Assembly: GCF_013114825.1 (NCBI RefSeq)
Contig: NZ_JAAVLX010000007.1
Coordinates: 558,001-622,000, forward strand
Reading direction: 5' to 3'
Source: Bradyrhizobium australiense
GTDB taxonomy: Bacteria; Pseudomonadota; Alphaproteobacteria; Rhizobiales; Xanthobacteraceae
DNA length: 64,000 nt
The translations under genes and the position numbers were made by a program. Numbering within the stretch: position 1 is the stretch's first letter; each line of letters opens with the position of its first letter. This document shows, piece after piece, positions 40,184-48,929 of this stretch. Under the pieces are notes generated by a model that was not told the origin of the DNA, ran no database searches, and saw only the letters and a program-made list of their open reading frames with translations.

Positions 40184-40266
40184 GTCATTGCGAGCGCAGC
40201 GAAGCAACCCATAGCGCCACAAGCAGAACCGTGGATTGCTTCGTCGCTCCGCTCCTCGCAATGACG
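40184..40266. repeat. imperfect palindrome of the 'gtcattgcgag' family inside the gltBD operon
   Basis: Left arm GTCATTGCGAGCGCAGCGAA and right arm TTCGTCGCTCCGCTCCTCGC pair with each other around a central GTGGATTGC. It lies between gltB and gltD and would fold into a large hairpin in the mRNA. Confidence 0.78.
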
Positions 40267-40313
40267 GCGCGAACAGACATGAACGAACGAGAGATGCAGG
40301 GGCATCAGGTTTA

Positions 40314-41771
40314 ATGGGCAAGATCACAGGTTTTCTCGAGATCGACCGCAACGAACGCAAGTATGCGCCCGTCGCCGAGCGGTTGAAGCACTATCGCGAG
40401 TTCGTCATTCCCTTAAGCGAGAAGGACACCCGCGACCAGGCCGCGCGTTGCATGAATTGCGGCATCCCCTATTGCCACGGCACCGGTTCGGTAGCGCCGG
40501 GCACGCCGGGCTGCCCGGTCAACAACCAGATCCCCGATTTCAACGATCTCGTCTATCAGGGCAACTGGGAAGAGGCTTCGCGCAACCTGCACTCGACCAA
40601 CAATTTCCCGGAGTTCACCGGCCGCATCTGTCCCGCCCCGTGCGAGGCGTCCTGCACGCTCAACATCGACGACAACCCGGTCACCATCAAGACCATCGAA
40701 TGCGCCATCGTCGACCGCGCCTGGGACAATGGTTGGCTGAAGCCTGAGATTGCGCCCGCCAAGACCGGCAAGAAGGTCGCGATCGTCGGCTCCGGCCCTG
40801 CGGGCCTCGCAGCCGCGCAGCAGCTCGCGCGTGCTGGCCATGACGTCCACGTCTACGAGAAGTTCGCCAAGGCGGGCGGGTTGCTTCGTTACGGCATTCC
40901 CGACTTCAAGATGGAAAAGCACATCATCGACCGTCGCGTGGCGCAGATGGAGGCCGAAGGCGTGACGTTCCATTACGGCGTCCATATCGGCGGCACCTCG
41001 CAAGGCGCGATCGATCCGCGCGAGTTGCTCAACCAGTATGACGCGGTGGCGCTGACCGGCGGCGCCGAAGCCGGCCGCGATCTGCCGATCCCCGGCCGCG
41101 ATCTCGACGGCATCCATTTCGCGATGGACTTCCTGCCTCAGCAAAACCGCCGCGTCTCCTCCGAGCCGCTCGGCGACGCGAAGGAGATTCTCGCCGGCGG
41201 CAAGCATGTCGTCGTGATCGGCGGTGGCGACACCGGTTCCGACTGTATCGGGACGTCGTTCCGGCAGGGCGCAAAGTCCGTTACACAACTCGAAATCATG
41301 CCGGCGCCGCCCGAGCATGAGAACAAGGGCGTGACCTGGCCGAACTGGCCGTTGAAGATGCGCACCTCATCGAGCCAGGCCGAAGGCGCGAGCCGCGAAT
41401 ACGCGGTGCTGACGCAAAAATTCTCGGGCGTCGACGGCAAGGTGCAAAAGCTGCACTGCGTCAAAGTCGACGACAAGTTCAAGCCGATCGCGGGCACCGA
41501 ATTCGAGCTCGAAGCTCAGCTCGTGCTGCTCGCCATGGGCTTCGTGCATCCGGTGCACGAGGGCATGCTGAAGACGCTCGGCGTCGACCTCGACCAGCGC
41601 GGCAACGTCCGCGCCAACATGGCCGACTACAAGACCTCACTGCCGAACGTCTTCTCCGCCGGCGACATGCGGCGCGGACAATCGCTGGTGGTGTGGGCAA
41701 TCCGCGAAGGGCGGCTGTGCGCGCGGGCGATCGATCAGTATCTGATGGGGTCGACGACGCTGCCGCGGTAA
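40314..41771 (+). CDS. gltD: glutamate synthase small subunit
   Basis: The 485-residue beta subunit starts MGKITGFLEIDRNERKYAP. It has the N-terminal [4Fe-4S] cysteines (CMNCGIPYCHG near residue 50 and CPVNNQIPD), a FAD Rossmann motif (VAIVGSGPAGLAAAQQLARAG near 155) and an NADPH motif (VVVIGGGDTGSDCIGTS near 305). It transfers electrons from NADPH to GltB. The start at 40314 is chosen because an earlier in-frame codon reads into the repeat. It completes the gltBD operon. Confidence 0.96.
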   Translation: MGKITGFLEIDRNERKYAPVAERLKHYREFVIPLSEKDTRDQAARCMNCGIPYCHGTGSVAPGTPGCPVNNQIPDFNDLVYQGNWEEASRNLHSTNNFPEFTGRICPAPCEASCTLNIDDNPVTIKTIECAIVDRAWDNGWLKPEIAPAKTGKKVAIVGSGPAGLAAAQQLARAGHDVHVYEKFAKAGGLLRYGIPDFKMEKHIIDRRVAQMEAEGVTFHYGVHIGGTSQGAIDPRELLNQYDAVALTGGAEAGRDLPIPGRDLDGIHFAMDFLPQQNRRVSSEPLGDAKEILAGGKHVVVIGGGDTGSDCIGTSFRQGAKSVTQLEIMPAPPEHENKGVTWPNWPLKMRTSSSQAEGASREYAVLTQKFSGVDGKVQKLHCVKVDDKFKPIAGTEFELEAQLVLLAMGFVHPVHEGMLKTLGVDLDQRGNVRANMADYKTSLPNVFSAGDMRRGQSLVVWAIREGRLCARAIDQYLMGSTTLPR

Positions 41772-41801
41772 TTAGACGTGGAACGGGCCATGTTTGCAAC
41801 T

Positions 41802-41890
41802 GTCATGCCCGGACTTGATCCGGGCACCCATCAATCTTCATGAGACGCTTTCGAAGGGATGGATTGCTGGGTCGAGCCCGGCAATGACGA
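41802..41890. repeat. intergenic palindrome (gtcatgcccgg...gcccggcaatgac)
   Basis: GTCATGCCCGGACTTGATC at the left and GTCGAGCCCGGCAATGAC at the right form the arms. It fills the gap between the convergent gltD and barrel genes. Confidence 0.7.
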
Positions 41891-41908
41891 GTTCGAACGA
41901 CGGCTGCC

Positions 41909-43612
41909 TCAATGCTGCAGCCTCACCCCCAGCATCACTACCGTCGATGCCGTGCTGTTCCCCGGCAGGTTCGAATCCAGCCAGTCCCGCCGCAGCGTAC
42001 CCCTGAGCCAGACGTTGCGGTTCATCTTGTAGATGGCCTCGCCCGAAACCGTGTAGATCTTGTCGCGCCTGGGATTCCCTTGATAGTCGAGTGAGCCCCA
42101 GGTGAACTTGCCGATCGCTGTCAGCCAGCGGCGAAAGTCGTGGTCGACTTCGACGGTATAGATGTGCGTTAGCACGCCCGACGTCCCGGGCAGCGTGGTC
42201 TCCGTGATCGTGGTGTCGGAATAGAACTTTGCCGTCGTCAGTGGCGTTGCGGTCCAGACCAGCGAGGACGACACGAGCAGGCCTTCCAGGCGGTCGAGCC
42301 TCGGATCGACATAGTCGCGCGCGGCGTAGCCGACGGCGATTTCGCCGGTCAACAGCCGCGAGAGCTCGAAACTGGTGCCGCCCTTTACGTAGCCGCCCGA
42401 GGAATCGCGCGCAAATCCGCTGCGGTCGATTCTGACATCATGCACGCGGCTGTCGCCTTGCACTTCCACGAACGGCTTTATGCCCGGCCTCAAATCATAG
42501 CTGACGCGGCCAACGCCGCCGTACTGGCTGAAATTGCGGTCGTCGTTGGCGGTCGACGTGCCGTCGGTGAGTTTCGAGTTGGTGTAGTCGGTGCGGTCGA
42601 CGGTGGCGCCGGCGGAAACCTGCAGCCGGTTGAAGCTTTGGTCGACGCCGAGGGTGGTGCCCACCGTGGTGTAGATCGGATATCTGGCGAGGCCGGCCTG
42701 TACGTTCGGGCTGCCGGGATTGTCGGTCGAGACGAACAACCGGCCCTGCGCGGTCAGCCTCGTGTCGCGGCTGACATCGAGCCGCCCGTCGACATGGCCG
42801 ATGAAATTGGGTCGATCGACATCCAGCGGCGCCGATAGCGGCGTGCCGTCGGGGTTCGGCGTGAGATTGCTGCCGTAGCCGGTGAACGAGCCGCGGAGAT
42901 CGGCCACCAGCGCATGCCGTTCCCAGTCGGAGACCGCCAAAAATTCGGGCGCGATCACATAGAACGGCTTGCCTTGCGCGGCTGCGAGCCGACCGGGATT
43001 GGTGTCGTAGCCGCCCGAGAATTCGACCGCGGATTTGATCAGGAAGCTGCCGGCGTAATCGCCGACCGCGCCGAACGGATCATCGTCGATCCTGAGACGC
43101 TTGCGCGCTGGCTGACCCAGCACCGTGCCCGCCATTGCCGGCGGGATCGGGGTTTTGTGCGCCGACTCCGACGGGGGAATCGACAGCCGCAGCCGCGTAT
43201 TCGACGCAATCGGCGGCGGACTGCCGGGACCGACCGGCGGCTTCGGCTTCGCCTGCGCCGGATAGTATTTCGGTTTCCTGCGCTTGCGGTTGAGCGAGTC
43301 ATAGCCGAAATCGGCTGCGCCGCTCGCAGCCGGCAGGCCATATTTCGGGATCTGTCCGATCCGCGATGGCGCCTGCTTATCGCTCTCCTGCAGTTTCGGA
43401 CTATTGAGGGAATCGTTCACCTCTGCCGCGGTCCGCCGCAGCGGCGAATCCGGCGGCGTCATCTGGCTGGTGCGCCTTGAGCTGAACAGGTCCGGCGTGA
43501 CGGTTTGCGCTCGGGCGGTGGTTCCGGTCAGGGCGATCAACGCAAGGCACGGCAAGGCGGCGCGGAAGAGGCGCGCGCGGCTGTTCCGGCCCGTTGCTGG
43601 CCCCGCCCTCAC
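41909..43612 (-). CDS. outer-membrane beta-barrel protein
   Basis: The 567-residue protein has a signal peptide (VRAGPATGRN...ALIALTGTTARAQ) and a long series of alternating hydrophobic/polar strands from about residue 190 to the end, ending in the LGVRLQH motif of a beta-barrel. Residues 60-170 are Pro/Lys-rich and unstructured. The GTG start at 43612 with GGAG upstream is used, because the longer frame begins in an upstream region without a signal peptide. It resembles Bradyrhizobium outer-membrane porin-like or BBP2-like barrels. The role is not known. Confidence 0.8.
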   Translation of the reverse strand: MRAGPATGRNSRARLFRAALPCLALIALTGTTARAQTVTPDLFSSRRTSQMTPPDSPLRRTAAEVNDSLNSPKLQESDKQAPSRIGQIPKYGLPAASGAADFGYDSLNRKRRKPKYYPAQAKPKPPVGPGSPPPIASNTRLRLSIPPSESAHKTPIPPAMAGTVLGQPARKRLRIDDDPFGAVGDYAGSFLIKSAVEFSGGYDTNPGRLAAAQGKPFYVIAPEFLAVSDWERHALVADLRGSFTGYGSNLTPNPDGTPLSAPLDVDRPNFIGHVDGRLDVSRDTRLTAQGRLFVSTDNPGSPNVQAGLARYPIYTTVGTTLGVDQSFNRLQVSAGATVDRTDYTNSKLTDGTSTANDDRNFSQYGGVGRVSYDLRPGIKPFVEVQGDSRVHDVRIDRSGFARDSSGGYVKGGTSFELSRLLTGEIAVGYAARDYVDPRLDRLEGLLVSSSLVWTATPLTTAKFYSDTTITETTLPGTSGVLTHIYTVEVDHDFRRWLTAIGKFTWGSLDYQGNPRRDKIYTVSGEAIYKMNRNVWLRGTLRRDWLDSNLPGNSTASTVVMLGVRLQH

Positions 43613-43802
43613 GATAAAATATACTCCAACAAAAACAGATACTTGGTGGACGCACACCAAACAGCTCGCGGAACACGTCGTTAATGGAGTTAAAACAATT
43701 ATGGTTAATGAGCCGTTGAAGGCCTCGCCGCCCGCGTCGCATCGCCCGACAGGCCATGCTATGGAGGGCTTCGGGCGAAACGCCCTCCTCCCTGGGACAG
43801 AC

Positions 43803-44816
43803 ATGGCCAATCCGAATCCGCTGATGGCACAATCATCCGGCTCCGATCCCGCGGATGCCGCCGTTCAATCGGCGCTGCGCACGCTCGACGCCGAGGGCAG
43901 CGGGATCGCTGCGATCACGGCGGCGCTGCAGTCCGATCTCCGCGCACCATTTGCCGCCGCCGCCGATCTGATCCGGAACGCCAACGGGCGGCTGATCGTC
44001 ACCGGGCTCGGCAAATCGGGCCATATCGGCCGCAAGATCGCCGCAACCTTTGCCTCCACCGGCACGCCGGCGTTTTTCGTCCATGCCGCCGAAGCGAGCC
44101 ATGGCGACCTCGGCATGATCACGCCGGACGATGTCATCCTGGCGCTGTCCTGGTCCGGCGAGCAGCCGGAGATGAAGAATCTGATCACCTATGCCAAGCG
44201 CTTCCGCATTCCCGTGATCGCCATGACCGCGGAGCGCGAATCTTCGCTCGCCAAGGCCGCCGACGTCGCGCTGACGTTGCCGAAGGCGCGCGAGGCCTGC
44301 CCGCACAACCTCGCGCCGACCACCTCCTCGCTGATGATGCTGGCGCTTGGCGACGCGCTCGCGATCGCATTGCTGGAAGGCCGCGGCTTTAGCTCGGTCG
44401 ATTTCAGCGTGCTGCATCCCGGCGGCAAGCTCGGCGCACTCCTGAAATACACCCGCGATCTCATGCATACCGGCGACGCGGTGCCGCTGAAGCCGCTCGG
44501 CGCCAGCATGTCCGAGGCGCTGGTCGAGATGACGTCCAAGGGCTTTGGCTGCGTCGGTATCATCGATGCACGCGGCCACATCGTCGGCATTGTCACCGAC
44601 GGCGATCTGCGCCGCCACATGGGGCCCGGCTTGATGTCGGCAACTGTCGACGAGGTGATGACGAGGAATCCGAAGACGATCGACCGCGACGTGCTGGCCG
44701 GCGAGGCACTGGAGATCCTCAATTCCTCGAAGATCACGACGCTGATCGTGACCGACACCAACAAGCCGATCGGCATCGTGCATCTGCACGATTTTTTACG
44801 GGCGGGCGTGGCTTAG
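43803..44816 (+). CDS. kdsD: D-arabinose-5-phosphate isomerase (KpsF/GutQ family)
   Basis: The 337-residue protein has an N-terminal SIS sugar-isomerase domain (RLIVTGLGKSGHIGRKIAATFASTGTPAFF near 62; ILALSWSGEQPEMKNL near 110) and two CBS repeats in the C-terminal third (FGCVGIIDARGHIVGIVTDGDL near 250 and TTLIVTDTNKPIGIVHLHDFL near 310). It interconverts D-ribulose 5-phosphate and D-arabinose 5-phosphate, the first step to Kdo of lipopolysaccharide. It is divergent from the outer-membrane barrel gene. Confidence 0.93.
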   Translation: MANPNPLMAQSSGSDPADAAVQSALRTLDAEGSGIAAITAALQSDLRAPFAAAADLIRNANGRLIVTGLGKSGHIGRKIAATFASTGTPAFFVHAAEASHGDLGMITPDDVILALSWSGEQPEMKNLITYAKRFRIPVIAMTAERESSLAKAADVALTLPKAREACPHNLAPTTSSLMMLALGDALAIALLEGRGFSSVDFSVLHPGGKLGALLKYTRDLMHTGDAVPLKPLGASMSEALVEMTSKGFGCVGIIDARGHIVGIVTDGDLRRHMGPGLMSATVDEVMTRNPKTIDRDVLAGEALEILNSSKITTLIVTDTNKPIGIVHLHDFLRAGVA

Positions 44817-44837
44817 GCCGGCGCCCAAACTCTCGAC

Positions 44838-44920
44838 GTCATTGCGAGGAGCGCAGGGACGAAGCAATCCACCTATCGTTATGCCGCGACATGGATTGCT
44901 TCGCTTCGCTCGCAATGACG
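44838..44920. repeat. imperfect palindrome of the 'gtcattgcgag' family
   Basis: GTCATTGCGAGGAGCGCAGG and CTTCGCTCGCAATGACG are the two arms; the centre holds ATGGATTGC. Third copy of this family in the window. Confidence 0.75.
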
Positions 44921-44923
44921 GGG

Positions 44924-45481
44924 TTAGGCCTGTGCTGGAAACCGCGCCGTGTTCTCCTCCAGCGGCAGCGCCAGTCCGTTCGCGAGATACGACACAGTGC
45001 GATAGAATCCGCACAGCAGGATGATCTCGAATATTTTCGCATTGTCGAAATATACCGACAACGCCGCGAATTCGGCGTCGCTGAGCGTGGCACGCTCGTG
45101 CAGCGCATCGACCGCGGCGATCAGGGCCTGCTCTGCCGGCGACCAGCATGTGTCGGTGGCCGCGCCCAGCACGGTGGCGCGGACCTGCTGCTCCGTCAAA
45201 TGCGCGGCTTCCGCGAATGTCGTGACATGCACGCCCCATTCGTACTCGCAGCCGGTTCGCGCACAGGTGCGGTCGATGACGATCTCGCGCTCCCGCAAGC
45301 TGAGCGGCCCGCGATCCAGCAGACTGCCGGCGCGGAATTTCTCCCAGGCGCGGGCATTGCCCGCCATGACGCGAAACAGCACCAGCGGCGGCGCGCCGCG
45401 CATGATGCGGTCGAACTGCTCGGCAATGTCCGGCGCATAAGGCGGTTCAAGCGGCGCGATGCGCGGCGTGGTCTGTGCCAC
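44924..45481 (-). CDS. carboxymuconolactone decarboxylase family protein
   Basis: The 185-residue protein resembles CMD/AhpD-like proteins (EREIVIDRTCARTGCEYEWGVHVTTFAEAAHLTEQQV near residue 65). The CxxC pair of AhpD is absent (C-x4-C here), so peroxidase activity of the AhpD type is unlikely and a decarboxylase-like or unknown role is favoured. The GTG start at 45481 lies only 14 bases from two near-perfect 17-bp inverted repeats (45495-45533), so it is under repressor control. Confidence 0.82.
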   Translation of the reverse strand: MAQTTPRIAPLEPPYAPDIAEQFDRIMRGAPPLVLFRVMAGNARAWEKFRAGSLLDRGPLSLREREIVIDRTCARTGCEYEWGVHVTTFAEAAHLTEQQVRATVLGAATDTCWSPAEQALIAAVDALHERATLSDAEFAALSVYFDNAKIFEIILLCGFYRTVSYLANGLALPLEENTARFPAQA

Positions 45482-45494
45482 GGACAGCCCCTTT

Positions 45495-45511
45495 GCTACG
45501 AATACCGTAGC
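45495..45511. promoter_or_regulatory. operator 1, GCTACG-N5-CGTAGC, before the CMD-family gene
   Basis: A perfect 6+6 inverted repeat (GCTACG AATAC CGTAGC) 14 bases from the start codon. It has a TetR-operator size. A second copy lies 22 bases further. Confidence 0.72.
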
Positions 45512-45516
45512 AGCAT

Positions 45517-45533
45517 GCTACATTTTTCGTAGC
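45517..45533. promoter_or_regulatory. operator 2, GCTACa-N5-CGTAGC
   Basis: GCTACA TTTTT CGTAGC, one mismatch from perfect. The centres of operators 1 and 2 are 22 bases apart, about two helical turns, which suits cooperative binding. No cognate regulator is evident in the window. Confidence 0.7.
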
Positions 45534-45579
45534 GAAATGCAAGGAATCGAGGGAAAGTTTTCTGGGACGAGGAAGTCCC

Positions 45580-46026
45580 CTAAGCCGCCGCCACCGTCAG
45601 GCTGGCACCATCGACCTGTACCACCTTGACCCGGCTGCCGGCCGGCGCGTCGGGGCCGGCGACGCGCCAGATCGTATCGTCGATCCGGACGGTGCCGGTG
45701 CCGTCGACGATGGGCTTTTCCAGCGTGAATTCCCGGCCGACCAGCGCCTTGGTCCGGTTGTTGAGGAACGGATTGCTGACGCTGCTGCTGGAAGCGCTGC
45801 GTGCAAAATGCCGCCACGCCGGTACCGCGGCAACCGCGAACACCGCAAACATCAGGAGTTGCGTCTGCCAAGAGGGATTGATCGCAAACGACACGAGCCC
45901 GACCAGGAGCGCCGCGAGCCCGAGCCAGAACAAGAAGACGCCCGGCGCGAGCAATTCGAGCGCCATCAGGACGAAGCCGAAGATAAGCCAATTCCAGGTC
46001 CCTAACGTCGAAAACATCTCGGCCAT
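45580..46026 (-). CDS. NfeD family membrane protein
   Basis: The 148-residue protein has two or three N-terminal membrane segments (about 12-75) and a C-terminal OB-fold-like domain (residues 85-148: ALVGREFTLEKPIVDGTGTVRIDDTIWRVAGPDAPAGSRVKVVQVDGASLTV) typical of NfeD. It is the partner of the SPFH protein directly upstream, 34 bases away on the same strand. Together they help organise membrane microdomains. Confidence 0.92.
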   Translation of the reverse strand: MAEMFSTLGTWNWLIFGFVLMALELLAPGVFLFWLGLAALLVGLVSFAINPSWQTQLLMFAVFAVAAVPAWRHFARSASSSSVSNPFLNNRTKALVGREFTLEKPIVDGTGTVRIDDTIWRVAGPDAPAGSRVKVVQVDGASLTVAAA

Positions 46027-46060
46027 GACGAACCTCTAATCAATCTTCCAGACCAAGCTC

Positions 46061-47062
46061 TCACCGCTGCGGCGTGACCGGCGGCGGGGTCGGGCCGGCG
46101 TTCGGCACCGAGCCTGTCCGCCGGGCGACAGCCGCAGCGGACGTCGCGGCTTCGCCGAAGGTCGCCTTGGCGATCTCGCCGATGCCGGCGAGCGAGGACA
46201 GCACGGAAGTTGCTTCCAGCGGAATCATCAGGATCTTCTGGTTCGGCGAATCCGCAAACTGTCCGAATGCCTTGATGTACTTGTCGGCGATAAAATAGTT
46301 CAGCGCGGCAACGTCGCCCTTGGCGATCGATTCAGAGACCATCTGCGTCGCCTTGGCTTCCGCTTCCGCCAGGCGCTCGCGCGCTTCGGCGTCGCGGAAT
46401 GCGGCTTCGCGGCGGCCTTCGGCCTGCAAAATCTGCCCCTGTTTGGCGCCTTCGGCGCGCAAGATTTCCGACTGGCGCTGGCCCTCGGCCTGCAGGATGT
46501 CGGCGCGCTTGACGCGCTCGGCCTTCATCTGCCGCCCCATCGCTTCGACCAGATCGGCCGGCGGCACGATGTCCTTGATCTCGATGCGGTTGACCTTGAG
46601 CCCCCACGGCGACACCGCGGCGTCAACCACGCGGAGCAGCCGTTCGTTGATCTCGTCGCGGTGCGACAGCACCTGGTCGAGGTCCATCGAGCCCATCACC
46701 GAGCGGATGTTGGTCATGGTCAGCACGATGATCGCCTGCTCGAGATTGGCGACCTCGTAGCTTGCCTTCGCGGCGTCGAACACCTGGAAGAACGCGACCC
46801 CGTCCACCGTCACGGTGGCATTGTCCTTGGTGATTACCTCCTGCTCTGGGATGTTGATCACCTGCTCCATCATGTTCATCTTGCGGCCGACGCGGTCGAA
46901 ATAGGGAATGATGAGATTCAACCCTGGCGCGAGCGTGCGGGTGTATTTTCCGAACCGCTCGATGGTCCAGTCATAGCCCTGCGGCACCGTCTTGACGCCC
47001 GCGAACAAAGTGACAATGACAAGCAGTACAAAGGCGATCGCGAAAACGTCGAAGCCACTCAT
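46061..47062 (-). CDS. qmcA: SPFH/band-7 protein, QmcA/stomatin-like
   Basis: The 333-residue protein has an N-terminal membrane anchor (residues 1-22), an SPFH/PHB domain (about 25-190: TVPQGYDWTIERFGKYTRTLAPGLNLIIP) and a charged coiled-coil (RQMKAERVKRADILQAEGQRQSEILRAEGAKQGQILQAEGR) followed by a flexible tail. It is a stomatin/QmcA family scaffold in the inner membrane. It forms an operon with nfeD, lying upstream of it. Confidence 0.9.
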   Translation of the reverse strand: MSGFDVFAIAFVLLVIVTLFAGVKTVPQGYDWTIERFGKYTRTLAPGLNLIIPYFDRVGRKMNMMEQVINIPEQEVITKDNATVTVDGVAFFQVFDAAKASYEVANLEQAIIVLTMTNIRSVMGSMDLDQVLSHRDEINERLLRVVDAAVSPWGLKVNRIEIKDIVPPADLVEAMGRQMKAERVKRADILQAEGQRQSEILRAEGAKQGQILQAEGRREAAFRDAEARERLAEAEAKATQMVSESIAKGDVAALNYFIADKYIKAFGQFADSPNQKILMIPLEATSVLSSLAGIGEIAKATFGEAATSAAAVARRTGSVPNAGPTPPPVTPQR

Positions 47063-47234
47063 AAAGTCCCTCCAAAGCCGGCAAGGTGCGTTGCCGGGCG
47101 CGGTCTCTCATTTGTCGGCAAAGGCGCGGCGCCGGTTCAGCCGGCTGTTCTCAAGTGATGTTATATAGCTAGGGAACGTTCTGCGGGCCACCAGATGTTC
47201 TTGGCTCCGAACGGCGAGTGGGTTGCTGAGGTGG

Positions 47235-48272
47235 TTAAATCCAGCCCTGCAACTCGCGCAAAACGAGCTGGCGGATGACGTCCATGCCGGGCTCGCTGTC
47301 GTTGAGGCAGGGAATCGCGGAAAACTGCTCGCCGCCATTGTGCCTGAAGATCTCGGCGTTTTCCTGCGCGATCTCCTCCAGCGTCTCCAGGCAATCGGCG
47401 GAGAAACCGGGGGTCACGACGGCAATGCGCTTCACACCATCTTTCGCCAGTTTTTCGATGGTCTTGTCGGTATAGGGCTGCAGCCACTCGTCGAAGCCGA
47501 AGCGCGATTGAAATGTAAGGATCAGCTTTGAGGCATCAAGGCCCAACCGCTTGCGCAAGCTTTCCGTCGTTGCGACGCACTGGGTATAATAGGGATCGCC
47601 CTTGTCGACATATTTCTGCGGCATGCCGTGAAACGACGCCACGATCAGCTCGGGCTGAAACGGCAGGGCCGCGAGATGTTCTGACATCGAGACGGCGAGC
47701 GCTTCGATGTAATCGGGATCGTCGTAATAAGGCGGGCTCACCCGCAGCGTTGGCTGCGCACGCATGTCGGCGAGCGCGCGAAACACCTCGTCGCAGACGG
47801 TCGCCGAGGTCGCCGCGGAATATTGCGGATAGAGCGGCACCACCAGCAGGCGATCGCAGCCTTGCGCAGCCAGGGCATCGATGCGCGAGCGGATCGACGG
47901 ATTGCCATAGCGCATCGCCCAATCGACCACGACATGCTCGCGATCGGCGATCGCCTCCGCGAGCTTTTCGGCCTGCGAGCGGGTGATGGTCTTGAGCGGA
48001 GATTCGCCTCTCTCGGCGTTCCAGATCTTCTGGTAGTCGCGCGCCCTCCTGGCCGGGCGCACGCGCAAGATGATGCCGTTGAGGATCAGTTTCCAGACGA
48101 GGCCCTGGTCCTCGATTACCCGCGGGTCGGAGAGGAATTCCTTCAGATAAACCCGTACCCCCTGTGCATCGGCGGTATCGGGCGTGCCGAGATTGACCAG
48201 CAGCACGCCGATGCGTTGCGGCTGGGTTGCCGGCACAGGCTTCGCATTGCCGATGGGAACGACCACGGTCAT
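47235..48272 (-). CDS. hemH: ferrochelatase
   Basis: The 345-residue protein inserts Fe2+ into protoporphyrin IX, the last step of heme synthesis. It shows the family motifs VLLVNLGTPD near residue 24, PQYSAATS near 150, the catalytic His in ASFHGMP near 215 and PGFSADCLETLEEI near 288. It has a typical bacterial length. It is divergent from the MAPEG gene and separated from qmcA by 172 bases. Confidence 0.96.
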   Translation of the reverse strand: MTVVVPIGNAKPVPATQPQRIGVLLVNLGTPDTADAQGVRVYLKEFLSDPRVIEDQGLVWKLILNGIILRVRPARRARDYQKIWNAERGESPLKTITRSQAEKLAEAIADREHVVVDWAMRYGNPSIRSRIDALAAQGCDRLLVVPLYPQYSAATSATVCDEVFRALADMRAQPTLRVSPPYYDDPDYIEALAVSMSEHLAALPFQPELIVASFHGMPQKYVDKGDPYYTQCVATTESLRKRLGLDASKLILTFQSRFGFDEWLQPYTDKTIEKLAKDGVKRIAVVTPGFSADCLETLEEIAQENAEIFRHNGGEQFSAIPCLNDSEPGMDVIRQLVLRELQGWI

Positions 48273-48364
48273 GATTTCGATGGCTTCGCGCGTTGCACCA
48301 TCCTTGTCAAGATAACCGCCGGTTCGCTACGCTTCTCAAATTGCCGCGGGGCGCGGGAGGAACC

Positions 48365-48763
48365 ATGACGATCGCCGAATGGTGTGTTTTCGGAACGGTG
48401 CTGCTCTATCTGCTGACGATCGCATCGGTCAAATGGGCGGCCTACGGCCGTTTCGACAATGCCAAGCCGCGCGATCCTGCCTTCTACCAGGACCCGATCC
48501 GCACCCGTGCGCTCGGCGCGCATCAAAACGGCATCGAGGCGTTTCCGTTCTTTGCAGTTGCCGTGCTGCTGGCGGAGTTTCGGCTGGGACCGCAGCGCTT
48601 GATCGACGAACTCGCCATTCTCTTCGTGATCGTGCGGATCGCCTACGTTTTCACCTATCTCGGCAACCGCCCGACGCTGCGCTCGATTCTCTGGAGCCTC
48701 GGGTTCGCGATCAACATCGCGATTTTCTTTCTGCCGGCGATCAAGGGATATTTGGCGGTGTGA
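48365..48763 (+). CDS. MAPEG family membrane protein
   Basis: This 132-residue protein has four membrane helices (about 5-25, 57-75, 80-98, 108-127) and the MAPEG signature around residues 42-60 (DPIRTRALGAHQNGIEAFPFFA). MAPEG proteins are small inner-membrane proteins with glutathione-dependent or unknown roles. The start (MTIAEWCVF) follows GGAGG. Confidence 0.88.
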   Translation: MTIAEWCVFGTVLLYLLTIASVKWAAYGRFDNAKPRDPAFYQDPIRTRALGAHQNGIEAFPFFAVAVLLAEFRLGPQRLIDELAILFVIVRIAYVFTYLGNRPTLRSILWSLGFAINIAIFFLPAIKGYLAV

Positions 48764-48789
48764 GTCGGCTTATCGCCTGATGACTTGCT

Positions 48790-48919
48790 GTCGTCCCTGC
48801 GAAAGCAGGGACCCATAACCACCTCGAAGGAAAGTCGTCAACCATCTTGCCAAGATAACGTCCGCCGCGGCGTATGGGTCCCGGATCGCGCTCGCTTCGC
48901 TCGCTTGTCCGGGACGACG
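48790..48919. repeat. intergenic palindrome of the 'gtcgtccctgcg' family
   Basis: GTCGTCCCTGCGAAAGCAGG at the left and CTTGTCCGGGACGACGG at the right with TCCCTGCGAAAGCAGGGA as an internal hairpin. A sister copy overlaps the start of the DUF1007 gene at 51921. Confidence 0.72.
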
Positions 48920-48929
48920 GAGATGGGAG

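Noticed and set aside
41772..41908. Terminator after gltD
   Set aside because: The hairpin present is an intergenic palindrome without a U-run, so I listed it only as a repeat.
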